Assembly (NCBI RefSeq): GCF_020532625.1
Contig: NZ_JAJAUY010000034.1
Span: 1-50,317, forward strand
Direction: 5' to 3'
Origin: Streptomyces antimicrobicus
GTDB taxonomy: Bacteria > Actinomycetota > Actinomycetes > Streptomycetales > Streptomycetaceae
DNA: 50,317 nt
Translations under genes and position numbers: made by a program
The notes under the pieces: model-generated
Database searches by the model: none
The model's input: only the letters and a program-made list of their open reading frames with translations
What the model was told of the DNA's origin: nothing
In this document: positions 18,235 through 26,863 of the stretch, in pieces
Position numbering within the stretch: position 1 is the stretch's first letter
Layout of the letters: each line of letters opens with the position of its first letter

Positions 18235-20633
18235 TGGTCGTCTTCTCCTCGCAGGCGGCGCCAGACCTTCTCCGGGGTCAGGGGCATGTCGATGTGCTGG
18301 ACGCCGAGGTCGGACAGGGCGTCCACGACCGCGTTGGTCACGGCGGCGGCGGGCGGCACGGTGGCGATCTCGCCGGCGCCCTTGGCACCCAGCGGGTTGT
18401 GCGGGCTGGGCGTGACGGTCTTGTCGAGGAGGAAGAAGGGGGCGTCGGTGGCGCGCGGCAGGGCGTAGCGGGTGAGGTCCGAGGTCAGCAGGCGTCCCTC
18501 GGCGTCGTAGACGGCGGCCTCCATCAGGGCCTGGCCCAGGCCGTGCAGGATGCTGCCCTCGATCTGGCCCCGCACGATGGCGGGGTTGCCGATGTTCCCC
18601 GCGTCGTCCACCGCCGTGTACGCCACCACCTCGGTCTCGCCGGTGAGTTCGTCGACCTCGACCACGGCGACATGTGTACCGAAGGGGTAGTTGAAGTCCG
18701 GCGGGTCGAAGTGGGTGGTCTCGTCCAGGGCCGGCTCGATCTGCGGGGGCAGGCCCCAGCCGTACCACATCGCCATGGCCAGTTCGGCGAAGGTCTTGGC
18801 GTTGGCGGGGTTGCCCGCCTCGTGGATCCGGCCGTCGGCGTAGACGACCCGGTCCTCGGGGACGCCGAGGAACACCGCGCCGGCCCGTACCATCTTGGCC
18901 TTGATCTTGCGGGCGGTCAGCGCCACGGCGGGGGCGGCCATGCTGTACGAGCGGGAGCCGTAGGTGCCCTGCCCGTACGGGGCCTTGAGGGTGTCGCCCT
19001 GGTACACCCGGACCTGGGCCGGGTCGATGCCGAACTCGTCGGCGGCGACCTGGGCGAAGACGGTGTGGTGGCTCTGACCGGTGGAGGCGGAGCCGACGGT
19101 GACGGCGACCTCGCCGGTGGGGTGGACGCGGATGTTGGCGCTCTCCCAGGTGCCGCCGAGCATGCCCTCCTGCGACATCCGGGTGGAGGGCCCGACCCCG
19201 CAGACGGCGACGTAGGTGGCCAGGCCCACGCCGAGCCGTTTGCCGCGGGTGCGGGCCTCGGCCTTGCGGGCGGGCATGTCGGCGTAGCCGGCGAGCTCCA
19301 GGGCCTTGTCGAAGTTCTCCCGGTAGTTGCCGGAGTCGTAGGTCCAGCCGAGTCCGTTGGCGTACGGGAACTTCTCGGCGGGCACCAGGTTGCGCCGGCG
19401 GACCTCGGCCGGGTCCATCCCGATCTCGGCGGCGTACCGGTCGACCAGCCGTTCCATGAGGAACGCGGCCTCGGCCCGGCCGCTGCCGCGCTGGGCGCCG
19501 AGCGGGACGGTGTTGGTGAAGGCCGCGTGGACCTCGCAGAAGGCGGCGTCGATCTGGTACATGCCGGTGATGGAGCGGCCCATGAGGGCGGTGGCGACAC
19601 CGGGGCCGATGGTGGAGGGGTAGGCGCCGAGGTTGGCCCAGCTGGTGCAGCGGACGGCGGTGATCCGGCCGTCGCGGGTGCCGGCCAGGGTGACGTGCTG
19701 GCGGTGGTCGCGGCCCTGGACGGTGGAGTTCATCAGGCCGGTGCGGGTGTCGACCCACTTCACCGGCCGGCCCAGCTCCTTGGACAGCAGCAGGACCAGC
19801 GCCATGTCGGGGTACAGGTAGCCCTTGGTCCCGAAGCTGCCGCCGACGGTCGGGGCGATCACCCGGAGCTTGTTGAAGGGGATGCCGAGGACCAGCGCGG
19901 AGAGCAGGAAGCGGTGGTTGTGGGGCCCCTGGGTGGAGGCGTAGAGGGTGTAGTCGCCGGTGGCCGGGTCGTAGTGGCCGACGGCGCCGCGCGGCTCGAT
20001 GGGGCTGTTGACGGTCCGCTGGTTGACGAGGTCCAGCTCGACGGTGACCTCGGCGGCGGCGATCGCCGCGTCCGTGCGGTCCTTGTCGCCGCAGGTCCAG
20101 TACGCGTTGAGGTTGCCGGGCACGGCCTCGTGCAGCTGGGGCGCGCCGGGGGCGAGGGCCTCGTCGGCGCGGGTGACCACGGGCAGCGGCTCGTACTCCA
20201 CGTGCAGGGCGGCGAGGGCGGCCGCCGCCTCGCGCGGGGTCTCGGCGACGACCACGGCGATGGGGTCGCCGACATGGCGGACGGTGTCGCCGGTGAGCAC
20301 GGGGCGGGCCCCGGGCAGTCCGTAGGGGTGGGGCGGGAAGTGGCTCTCGACGCCGCCGGGGATCCAGATGCACGGCAGCGGCATCACGTCGGCGAAGTCC
20401 TGGGCGGTGGCCACCTTCAGGACGCCGGGCATCGCCTCGGCGGCCTTGGTCCCGATGTCCAGGATGCGGGCGTGGGCGTGGGTGCTGCCGAGGATGGCCA
20501 TGTGGGCGGTGCCGGGCAGGTCGATGTCCGCCACGTACGTCGCCTCGCCGCGCAGCAGCTGCGGGTCCTCACGGCTGTCCAGCGGCTGCCCGAGGACGCG
20601 GTGCTCCCCCGTCGGTGCGGTCATGGCGCTCAC
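18231..20633 (-). CDS. Molybdenum hydroxylase molybdopterin-binding large subunit
   Basis: Catalytic subunit of about 800 residues. It begins RVLGQPLDSREDPQLLRGEATYVADI, with the aldehyde oxidase/xanthine dehydrogenase a/b hammerhead domain in the first 130 residues. The active-site loop reads AQRGSGRAEA, like the AYRGAGR loop of form II enzymes. It lacks the AYRCSFR cysteine of true CO dehydrogenase, so CO oxidation is not expected. GAKGAGE near the C-terminus supplies the catalytic Glu. Start choice: GTG 20633 overlaps the 2Fe-2S subunit stop as GTGA; ATG 20624 is the alternative. XdhC at 11063-12217 is the likely maturation factor. Confidence 0.92.
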   Translation of the reverse strand: MSAMTAPTGEHRVLGQPLDSREDPQLLRGEATYVADIDLPGTAHMAILGSTHAHARILDIGTKAAEAMPGVLKVATAQDFADVMPLPCIWIPGGVESHFPPHPYGLPGARPVLTGDTVRHVGDPIAVVVAETPREAAAALAALHVEYEPLPVVTRADEALAPGAPQLHEAVPGNLNAYWTCGDKDRTDAAIAAAEVTVELDLVNQRTVNSPIEPRGAVGHYDPATGDYTLYASTQGPHNHRFLLSALVLGIPFNKLRVIAPTVGGSFGTKGYLYPDMALVLLLSKELGRPVKWVDTRTGLMNSTVQGRDHRQHVTLAGTRDGRITAVRCTSWANLGAYPSTIGPGVATALMGRSITGMYQIDAAFCEVHAAFTNTVPLGAQRGSGRAEAAFLMERLVDRYAAEIGMDPAEVRRRNLVPAEKFPYANGLGWTYDSGNYRENFDKALELAGYADMPARKAEARTRGKRLGVGLATYVAVCGVGPSTRMSQEGMLGGTWESANIRVHPTGEVAVTVGSASTGQSHHTVFAQVAADEFGIDPAQVRVYQGDTLKAPYGQGTYGSRSYSMAAPAVALTARKIKAKMVRAGAVFLGVPEDRVVYADGRIHEAGNPANAKTFAELAMAMWYGWGLPPQIEPALDETTHFDPPDFNYPFGTHVAVVEVDELTGETEVVAYTAVDDAGNIGNPAIVRGQIEGSILHGLGQALMEAAVYDAEGRLLTSDLTRYALPRATDAPFFLLDKTVTPSPHNPLGAKGAGEIATVPPAAAVTNAVVDALSDLGVQHIDMPLTPEKVWRRLRGEDDQ

Positions 20634-21124
20634 CCGTCCTGTCTGCCGGCGGCGGACGCGGCGCAGGCGCGCTGCACCCCGCGGACGACGCTGTGGTAGC
20701 CGGTGCAGCGGCACAGGTTGCCCGTGAGCCACTCGCGGATCTCGGGCTCGGTGGGGGCGGTGCCCTCCTGGGCGGCCTTGTCGACGAGTTCGCCGAGCGC
20801 CATCACCATGCCGGGGGTGCAGAAGCCGCACTGGGTGCCGTGCTCCTGGCGCAGGGCCTCCTGCAGGCCGGTCAGCTCGCCGCCGGGCGGGGTGAGCCCC
20901 TCGACGGTGGTGACCTCGGAGCCGGCCGCCGAGGCGGTCAGGACCAGGCAGCTCTTGACCGACCGGCCGTCGAGGCGGACCACGCAGGTGCCGCACTGGC
21001 CGGTGTCGCAGCCGACCTTGGTGCCGGTCAGTCCCAGTCCGTCGCGCAGCCGCTCGACCAGGAGTTCGCCCGGCTCGGCGGAGAACTGCCGATCGGAACC
21101 GTTGACGTTCAGCGAGATATCCAT
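20630..21124 (-). CDS. Molybdenum hydroxylase 2Fe-2S subunit
   Basis: Small iron-sulfur subunit of 164 residues. The N-terminal plant-ferredoxin-like cluster is bound by GCDTGQCGTC plus a later Cys (SCLVLT). The C-terminal four-helix domain binds the second cluster through CGFCTPGM and NLCRCTGY. This is the complete eight-Cys set of the family. It carries electrons from the molybdenum site to FAD. Its ATG lies inside the end of the F420/NADPH reductase-like gene (16-base overlap) and its stop overlaps the large-subunit start, so it sits firmly inside one operon. Confidence 0.94.
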   Translation of the reverse strand: MDISLNVNGSDRQFSAEPGELLVERLRDGLGLTGTKVGCDTGQCGTCVVRLDGRSVKSCLVLTASAAGSEVTTVEGLTPPGGELTGLQEALRQEHGTQCGFCTPGMVMALGELVDKAAQEGTAPTEPEIREWLTGNLCRCTGYHSVVRGVQRACAASAAGRQDG

Positions 21125-21723
21125 GCCAGTGCCTGCGCTTCCGTGAGCGGACGGTTGAAGAGCGGCCCGCCGGGCTGCTGGAGAATTCCTCCGGAATGAA
21201 GGGATCCGGTGTCCACCGCGGCGAATCCCAAGGCGGTGAGGATTTCCACGACGATTTCCTTCGCCTTGGTGTCGTCACCGGCCACGTAATGGGCGAGCCG
21301 GTCCCCGGGTGCCGTTCCGGCGACGGCGAGCGTGTGGAAATGCATGGTGTTCAGGGATTTCACCAGCCGGGCCTGCGGGTACCATCCGGCGACGATCTCG
21401 CTGGAGGCCCGGCCGCCGAAGTCACGGGGCACCCCGGCGGCGCCGAAGGCGTTCATGGCGTCCACCACGACCTTGTCGCGCACGGCGTCCCGCGGCAGCA
21501 GCCCCTCGGCGCTGTCGAAGGGCACCATCAGCACCAGGGCGTCCGCCCGGTGCGCGGCCTCGTCGACCGTCACCGCCCGGGCTGCCGGCCCCAACTCGGC
21601 CACCAGGGGCCCGAGGGTGTGCGGGCCGCGCGCGTTGGCCAGGACCACCGGACGGCCCGCGGCCACCAGGATCCTGGCCAGGGTCGATCCGATGCGTCCG
21701 GTGCCGATGATGCCCCACGTCAT
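21109..21723 (-). CDS. NADPH-dependent F420 reductase-like oxidoreductase
   Basis: Rossmann-fold protein of 204 residues. The N-terminal nucleotide-binding motif is WGIIGTGRIGSTLARIL, followed by LVLMVPFDS and a C-terminal region with KSLNTMHFH and PGGPLFNRPLT. The family includes F420H2:NADP oxidoreductases and related NADP-binding domain proteins. Whether this one truly binds F420 cannot be read directly. AAGGAG lies five bases before the ATG. The overlap with the 2Fe-2S subunit gene suggests that this protein supplies or accepts reducing equivalents for the hydroxylase or for the aldehyde dehydrogenase upstream. Confidence 0.8.
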   Translation of the reverse strand: MTWGIIGTGRIGSTLARILVAAGRPVVLANARGPHTLGPLVAELGPAARAVTVDEAAHRADALVLMVPFDSAEGLLPRDAVRDKVVVDAMNAFGAAGVPRDFGGRASSEIVAGWYPQARLVKSLNTMHFHTLAVAGTAPGDRLAHYVAGDDTKAKEIVVEILTALGFAAVDTGSLHSGGILQQPGGPLFNRPLTEAQALAWISR

Positions 21724-21763
21724 GGCTCTCCTTGGAAGACGGTGCGGCGCGCGGGCGGCGCGC

Positions 21764-23248
21764 CTAGTCCATGCCGATCCAGACCGACTTGGTCTGGGTG
21801 TAGCTCTCCAGGGATTCGGGACCGCACTCGCGGCCGAAGCCGGAGGCCTTGTAGCCGCCGTAGGGCACGGCCGGGTCGTACTGGTTGTAGCAGTTGACCC
21901 AGACCGTGCCGGCCTTGATCTGCGACGCGACCCGGTGGGCGCGGCGCAGGTCCTTGGTGTGCACGCCCGCGGCGAGGCCGTACGCGCTGTCGTTGGCGAT
22001 GCGTACGGCGTCCTCCTCGGTGTCGAAGGGGATGATCGACAGGACCGGCCCGAAGATCTCCTCCTGGGCGATCCGCATGCCGTTGTCGACCCCGGTGAAG
22101 ATCGTCGGCAGGAAGTACAGGCCCTCCGCGGAGGCCCCCTCCGGGGTCCAGCCGCTGCCGCCGACCCGGAGGGTGGCGCCCTCCTTCTGGCCGATCTCGA
22201 TGTAGGAGCTGACCTTCTCGAACTGCCCGCGGTGGGCGAGCGGCCCGAACAGGGTCTGCGGGTCGCGCGGGTCGCCGGGCCTGAGGGCGGCGGCCCGGGC
22301 CACCAGGCGTTCGACCATCTCGTCGTGGACCGGCCGCTGCAGCAGCAGCCGGGAGCCGGCCGTGCAGATCTCGCCCTTGTTGTAGTAGATGCCGAAGAAG
22401 GCCAGTTCCTCGGCCGCGTCGAGGTCGGCGTCGGCGAAGACGATGTTGGCGGACTTGCCGCCGAGTTCCATCGTGACCTTCTTCAGGGTGTCGGCGGTCC
22501 GGCGGATGATGGACTGGCCGACGGCCGTGGAGCCGGTGAAGGCGATCTTGTCGATGCCGGGGTGGCCGGTGAGGGTCTCGCCCAGTTCCACGCCCGGCCC
22601 GGTCAGCACGTTCAGCACGCCGTCCGGGATCTCCGCCTCCTGGAACAGCTCGGCGATCTTCAGGGCGGTGAGCGGGGTGGCCGGGGAGGGCTTGTGGACG
22701 ACGGTGTTGCCCGCGGCCAGCGCCGGCGCGATCTTGGTCATCGACAGCAGCAGCGGGAAGTTGAACGGGGTGATCGCGCACACCACGCCCAGGGGTTCGC
22801 GCAGCGTGTACGCCAGCTGTCCGCCGGCCGGCGCCCGCGAGGAGCCGTCGACCCGGGTCACCGCGCCGGCGTAGTAGTGCATGAGCTGGGCGGCCATGGG
22901 AGCGTCGACCGTGCTGGAGAAGGCGAACGGCTTGCCCATGTCCACCGTTTCCAGCAGGGCGATCTCCTCCAGGTCGCGCTCGATCAGCTCCCCGACCCGG
23001 TTCAGCCGCAGGGCCCGCTCCTGCGCCGACAGTCTGCTCCAGGGGCCTTCCTCGTACGCCCGCCGGGCCGCGGCGACCGCGGCGTCGGCGTCGGCCGCGG
23101 CGGCCTGGGCCACGGGGACGATCTCCTGTCCGTCCACCGGGCTGATGTCGGGGTCGGTCCGGCCGTCGCGGGCGTCGACCCACGCACCGTCGATGAACAG
23201 CTTCCCGGGGTTGGCCAGGGGCGAGCCCTGGAGCGCGAGCTTGGTCAT
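21764..23248 (-). CDS. NAD(P)-dependent aldehyde dehydrogenase
   Basis: Full-length aldehyde dehydrogenase of 494 residues. Asn of the TPFNFPL segment, general base Glu in MELGGKSAN and nucleophile Cys in KGEICTAGSR are all present. FGPVLSIIPFD and GTVWVNCYNQYDPAVPYGG complete the fold signature. GGAAGG lies five bases before the ATG. It resembles the broad betaine-aldehyde/phenylacetaldehyde dehydrogenase group; the substrate is not assignable. It oxidises an aldehyde to the acid in the same operon as a molybdenum hydroxylase, a class that can also oxidise aldehydes. Confidence 0.93.
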   Translation of the reverse strand: MTKLALQGSPLANPGKLFIDGAWVDARDGRTDPDISPVDGQEIVPVAQAAAADADAAVAAARRAYEEGPWSRLSAQERALRLNRVGELIERDLEEIALLETVDMGKPFAFSSTVDAPMAAQLMHYYAGAVTRVDGSSRAPAGGQLAYTLREPLGVVCAITPFNFPLLLSMTKIAPALAAGNTVVHKPSPATPLTALKIAELFQEAEIPDGVLNVLTGPGVELGETLTGHPGIDKIAFTGSTAVGQSIIRRTADTLKKVTMELGGKSANIVFADADLDAAEELAFFGIYYNKGEICTAGSRLLLQRPVHDEMVERLVARAAALRPGDPRDPQTLFGPLAHRGQFEKVSSYIEIGQKEGATLRVGGSGWTPEGASAEGLYFLPTIFTGVDNGMRIAQEEIFGPVLSIIPFDTEEDAVRIANDSAYGLAAGVHTKDLRRAHRVASQIKAGTVWVNCYNQYDPAVPYGGYKASGFGRECGPESLESYTQTKSVWIGMD

Positions 23249-23280
23249 GGCTGCCTTCCGAGTCGGGGGTGCGGGGGGTT

Positions 23281-24021
23281 TCAGCCCGTCGCGAGCTGCC
23301 GTAAGAAGGTCTCGGCGAGGGCCTTGGAGGAATAGGGGTTCTGGCCGGTGGTCAGCTTGCGGTCCACGACCACGTGCGAGTCCCAGATGGCCTCGGCCTT
23401 CTCGTAGCGGGCGCCGAGGCGGGTCAGTTCGACCTCCAGGACGAACGGGAGCCGGCCGGCCATGTCGGTGACCAGTTCCTCGGCGTGCGAGAACGCCGTC
23501 ATCCGGTAGCCCTCGAAGGGCCATCTGCCCTCGCCGTCGCGCAGGCCCAGCAGCGCGGTGTGGCCGTGGCAGACGGTGGCCAGCGGCTTGTCCTGGGCGA
23601 GGGCCCAGCGCAGGACCTGGGCGAGCTCGTCGGACTTGGGCAGGTCACCGATCGCGCCGTGACCGCCGCTGATGTAGATGCCGTCGTAGCCGGCGACGTC
23701 CTTCTCGCCCAGGGACTCCACGGCGAGGGGGCGCTGGAGCTGGGGCGTCTCCTCGATGACGCGGACGTAGTCGGCCGCGCTGACGGCGTCGGTGTCCTCG
23801 GAGCCGTCGGGGCGGACGTACCGCAGGAACTGGGGGTCGACGCTCGTACGGTCGACGGTGGGGACCTGGCCCCCGATCGTCGCCACGTCCACCGCGTGGC
23901 CGGCGGCCTTGAAGAGGGTGTAGGGGACGACGAATTCCTCGGCCCAGAAACCCGAGGGGTGCAGTTCGCCGTCCAGGAGGTGGAGGGTGGCCTTCGCCGT
24001 CATGACGACGAGAATCTTCAT
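23281..24021 (-). CDS. DJ-1/PfpI family protein, Hsp31-like (copy A)
   Basis: Type 1 glutamine amidotransferase-fold protein of 246 residues. The nucleophile elbow reads PLATVCHGHTALL and the conserved acidic residue appears in GFWAEEFVVP. The domain organisation (GYDGIYISGGHGAIGDL) resembles Hsp31-type glyoxalase III/deglycase-like proteins more than PfpI proteases. AAGGAG lies seven bases before the ATG. It is the first gene of the 12-gene run that continues with an aldehyde dehydrogenase. A role in disposal of reactive carbonyls such as methylglyoxal is plausible from the family and neighbours, not proven. Confidence 0.87.
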   Translation of the reverse strand: MKILVVMTAKATLHLLDGELHPSGFWAEEFVVPYTLFKAAGHAVDVATIGGQVPTVDRTSVDPQFLRYVRPDGSEDTDAVSAADYVRVIEETPQLQRPLAVESLGEKDVAGYDGIYISGGHGAIGDLPKSDELAQVLRWALAQDKPLATVCHGHTALLGLRDGEGRWPFEGYRMTAFSHAEELVTDMAGRLPFVLEVELTRLGARYEKAEAIWDSHVVVDRKLTTGQNPYSSKALAETFLRQLATG

Positions 24022-24056
24022 GACCGTTCTCCTTGCGTGGATTCGCTGCCGATTCA

Positions 24057-24078
24057 ACACGCCCGACGCGGGGCGTGT
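24057..24078. terminator. Hairpin between the MinD-like gene end and the DJ-1 copy A gene
   Basis: ACACGCCC (24057-24064) pairs perfectly with GGGCGTGT (24071-24078) around a 6-base loop. It lies 14 bases after the stop of the upstream minus-strand operon, and on that strand is followed by TTGAATC. It probably separates the 15-gene operon from the 12-gene run, though it could be an operator for the latter. Confidence 0.55.
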
Positions 24079-24091
24079 AAGGGGGGTGACA

Positions 24092-24835
24092 TCAGGCACG
24101 CGATACTTCGTCACGTGCGTCCAGTGCCGTGATGATGTGGCGGAATTCATCGATCAGGGGGTGTTCGGGATGGGCTTCCGCGAATATGCGTTCGCCGTAC
24201 AGGGCGGCCATTTCAGGGGCGTAGGGAAGGATTCCGGCCAGGGGTGTGCCGTAGACCTCGTCGGCGATCCGGCGGGCCCGTTCGCGGTCGATCCCGACCG
24301 GTGCCATGCACATCACCAGGGTCCGGCGGCAGGGCAGCCGCCCGGCCAGCGCGATGCTCTCCTCCACACCCGACAGGTCGATCCGGTCGGCGCGGGCCAT
24401 GATCACCAGGGTGTCGGCGCTCGCCATGGCGGCCACGGTCTCGTTGTTGAGCCCCGCGTGGGTGTCGAGCAGCAGGTCGTCCAGGGCGTGGGTCCGCGCC
24501 AGCCGGTCGAAGCCCTCCGGCAGCAGCCCCACGTCGTACCCGACCGCCATGATCTCCCGCAGCGCCTTGGTGCCGGTCCGGGCCGGGACCACGTACAGCC
24601 CCGGCGCGGCCCGCTGGGCGGCCGCCTCGATCTCGCAGCGGCCGAGCAGGTAGTCGGTGAGCGACCCGTCCCCGGGCGGGAGCCGGAACAGCAGGTCCTG
24701 GGTGGGCGACTGGATGTCGGTGTCGACGACGCCCACCCGGCGCCCCTGGGCCGCGAGCAGCAGCGCCAGGTTCGCCAGCACCGTCGACTTGCCGGTGCCG
24801 CCCCGGTGCGAGTGCACCACGACGGTCCGGGCCAT
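24092..24835 (-). CDS. MinD/ParA-like P-loop ATPase
   Basis: ATPase of 247 residues with the deviant Walker A HRGGTGKST at residues 10-18, Walker A' VVDTDIQSPT and switch II LLLDTHAGL. Such proteins (ParA, MinD, and the CpaE/FleN-type relatives) place or count cellular complexes, or act as partners of signalling proteins. No ParB, MinE or replication origin is nearby, so plasmid partition is not indicated. Its ATG overlaps the stop of the PP2C phosphatase gene as TGATG, tying it to that signalling module. It is the last gene of the 15-gene operon. Confidence 0.85.
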   Translation of the reverse strand: MARTVVVHSHRGGTGKSTVLANLALLLAAQGRRVGVVDTDIQSPTQDLLFRLPPGDGSLTDYLLGRCEIEAAAQRAAPGLYVVPARTGTKALREIMAVGYDVGLLPEGFDRLARTHALDDLLLDTHAGLNNETVAAMASADTLVIMARADRIDLSGVEESIALAGRLPCRRTLVMCMAPVGIDRERARRIADEVYGTPLAGILPYAPEMAALYGERIFAEAHPEHPLIDEFRHIITALDARDEVSRA

Positions 24836-26097
24836 CAGGCCACCGCCCGCCGGCCGGCGTGCGGCCCCCGCGCCGCACGTGGCCGGTGCAGGGCCAGCAT
24901 GGTGACGTCGTCGTGCTGTTCGGCCTTGCCGGTGTGCCGGCGCACCGCCGTGTCCACCACGTCGAGCACGTCCCTGCCGGTCCGCGGGGGTGCGGACGGC
25001 GGCAGGGCGAGCAGGTCGAGCATGCGGGCGTCACCGAGGAAGCTGCCGTCGGGGCAGCGGGCCTCGGGCACTCCGTCGGTGAACACGAACAGGGTGTCGC
25101 CCGGGTTCAGCTGGGCGTAGCCGAGGGTGTAGACGCAGTCCGGCAGCACCCCCACGGCCGGCCCGGTGACGTCCAGGGCCACCGGCAGTCCGCCGTCGGC
25201 GTCCAGCAGCAGCGGCGGGTTGTGGCCGCCGTTGATGTAGACGAGGCTTCCGGTGGCCGGGTCGAGCACCCCGAAGAACAAGGTGGCGAAGTAGCCCTGC
25301 CGCAGGTGGTTGCGGGTGAGGTAGCCGTTGGTGGCGGTGACCGCGTTGAGCAGCGGGGTGGCGCCGACGACCGGGATGCGCCGGCTGCTGCCGGCCCGGC
25401 CGGCCGCCACCAGGTGCTGCAGGCCGCTCTGTTCGGCCGTGTGCCGCAGCAGGGACCGGATCAGCGCCATGAACAGGGCCGACCCCACCCCCTTGTCGCA
25501 GACGTCGGCGACGACCAGGGCCAGCCGGCGCCGGTGGACCAGTTCGAAGACGTCGTAGAAGTCGCCGGCGACCTGCCGGGCGGGCCGGAACAGGACGTCG
25601 ATCTCCCAGCCGTCGGGCACCGGCAGGGCCTCGGGCAGGAACCCGGCCTGGATCTCCCGGCCGATCTCCAGCTCCTTCTCGTAGCTCATGAGCGCGGCCC
25701 GCGCGTCGGCCTCGCGCAGGGTGCGGCCGAGTTCCGCGCGCTCGGAGCAGCTGAGCAGCCGGGCCGAGACCAGCGCGGGCAGGAACGGCGGGACGAGGTA
25801 GTCGTGGCCGAGCCGGACGTGGTCCTCCAGGGCGGCGAAGTCGGCCACGGTCCACACCACCACGATGGGTGCCCCGGCCCAGCGGCGCAGCCGGCGTACC
25901 GCCTCCCGTACCGACGCGCCCGGCACCTCGGCCGGTGCGAGCAGCACGTCCGCCGCCGGCAGCAGCTCGACGGGGCAGGAGAGCAGTTCGGCGAGGGTGG
26001 CGCCGACCACTTCCGCGTCCATGGAACGCAGGGCGTCCAGCAGGGCCCCGGGGGGCGGCGGGTGGTCGCCGAGGACCATCACGGTCGTGGAGGGCAT
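24835..26097 (-). CDS. SpoIIE-type PP2C phosphatase with N-terminal pseudo-receiver
   Basis: Protein of 420 residues. Residues about 1-125 look like a receiver fold without phospho-acceptor: the acidic pair is reduced to LGDHP and the usual Asp strand reads ADVLLAPAEVPG. A coiled linker (about 130-155, SYEKELEIGREIQAGFLP) leads to a PP2C/SpoIIE domain with metal-binding Asp in QVAGDFYDVF and VADVCDKGVG, then YINGGHNPPL, FTDGVPEA and the terminal DDVTML. Such phosphatases dephosphorylate STAS anti-anti-sigma proteins. The start overlaps the RsbW-like kinase gene by 19 bases and the two STAS genes lie just upstream, so the partner-switch is complete. Confidence 0.92.
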   Translation of the reverse strand: MPSTTVMVLGDHPPPPGALLDALRSMDAEVVGATLAELLSCPVELLPAADVLLAPAEVPGASVREAVRRLRRWAGAPIVVVWTVADFAALEDHVRLGHDYLVPPFLPALVSARLLSCSERAELGRTLREADARAALMSYEKELEIGREIQAGFLPEALPVPDGWEIDVLFRPARQVAGDFYDVFELVHRRRLALVVADVCDKGVGSALFMALIRSLLRHTAEQSGLQHLVAAGRAGSSRRIPVVGATPLLNAVTATNGYLTRNHLRQGYFATLFFGVLDPATGSLVYINGGHNPPLLLDADGGLPVALDVTGPAVGVLPDCVYTLGYAQLNPGDTLFVFTDGVPEARCPDGSFLGDARMLDLLALPPSAPPRTGRDVLDVVDTAVRRHTGKAEQHDDVTMLALHRPRAARGPHAGRRAVA

Positions 26098-26561
26098 GGG
26101 TCCGTCCCCTCAGCCTTCACGGTCAGCGTGCTGATGTTCAGGCCGTCGCGGCGTACGTAGCTGAACTCGTCCACGCTCGTCAGGGCCAGGTGGATCCCGA
26201 GGCCGCCGATGCGCCGCCGTTCGGGCGGCACGTCGGCGGGCGGCCGCAGGCACCCGGCCACCGGGTCGAACGCGGGCGCGCTGTCCTCGACGACGATCCT
26301 CGCCCGCCCGGCCCCGGCACGGCCCCGGACGGTGATCCGTCCGGTGCCGCCCCGGTAGCCGTGCGTCACGATGTTCGTCGCCAGCTCGTCCACGGCCAGC
26401 CGCAGCCGGTACGTGGCGTGCCGGTCCAGCCCGGCGCGCCCCGCCACCGCCTGTACGAAGGAGGCGATGGCGGCGAGCGAACCGAGCGAGGCCGGGACCT
26501 GGAGTTCGCCCGCGGCGGGCTCCGTGGTCCCGGTCCCGCGGCGGCGGCGTACGTCACCCAT
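26079..26561 (-). CDS. RsbW/SpoIIAB-like anti-sigma serine kinase
   Basis: GHKL-type kinase of 160 residues. The N box reads AVDELATNIVTHGY, the G1 box VEDSAPAFDP and the G2 region RIGGLGIHLAL. It is small and soluble with no other domain, as expected for an anti-sigma factor kinase that binds a target when its STAS partner is phosphorylated. No sigma factor gene lies in this operon, so the target may be a distant sigma factor or one of the neighbouring enzymes. The gene overlaps the STAS gene upstream by 8 bases and the phosphatase gene downstream by 19. Confidence 0.9.
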   Translation of the reverse strand: MGDVRRRRGTGTTEPAAGELQVPASLGSLAAIASFVQAVAGRAGLDRHATYRLRLAVDELATNIVTHGYRGGTGRITVRGRAGAGRARIVVEDSAPAFDPVAGCLRPPADVPPERRRIGGLGIHLALTSVDEFSYVRRDGLNISTLTVKAEGTDPCPPRP

Positions 26562-26862
26562 CGAGGACGATGCTGCGGTCCAGGCCGGCCGTGCGGATGG
26601 TCCGGGAGACCGGCTCGATCGCCCCGACGACCTTGATGGTGACGTGGTCGGCCACCTTCTGCTGGGCGAAGACCAGGGACCGCAGCCCGGCGCTGGCCAT
26701 GTAGGCGACCCCGGCCATCCTGATCTCGATCGTGCGGGTGCCGTGCCCGGCGGCCTTCTCGATGGTCTGGTGGAAGTCGGGCGCCGTGTCGGCGTCCAGC
26801 TCGCCCGCCAGCTCGATGACGGTGGTGTCGCCCTCGATGCTCAGGGACACGGAAAGCGGCAT
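26554..26862 (-). CDS. STAS-domain anti-sigma factor antagonist (copy 1)
   Basis: Anti-anti-sigma protein of 102 residues, a single STAS domain. The phosphorylatable Ser is Ser57 in YMASAGLRSL. TVIELAGELDADTAPDF gives the first strands and helix. It should be phosphorylated by the adjacent RsbW-like kinase and dephosphorylated by the PP2C phosphatase. Its ATG follows the stop of glgX with a single base between (TGACATG), so metabolic and regulatory genes are translated from one message. Confidence 0.92.
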   Translation of the reverse strand: MPLSVSLSIEGDTTVIELAGELDADTAPDFHQTIEKAAGHGTRTIEIRMAGVAYMASAGLRSLVFAQQKVADHVTIKVVGAIEPVSRTIRTAGLDRSIVLDG

Positions 26863-26863
26863 G

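Noticed and set aside
18231..20633. CO dehydrogenase large subunit
   Set aside because: The active-site loop is AQRGSGR rather than the AYRCSFR loop of true CO dehydrogenase, so a general molybdenum hydroxylase call is safer.
24092..24835. Plasmid or chromosome partition ParA
   Set aside because: No ParB gene, parS-like repeats or origin is nearby, and the gene is coupled to a signalling phosphatase.
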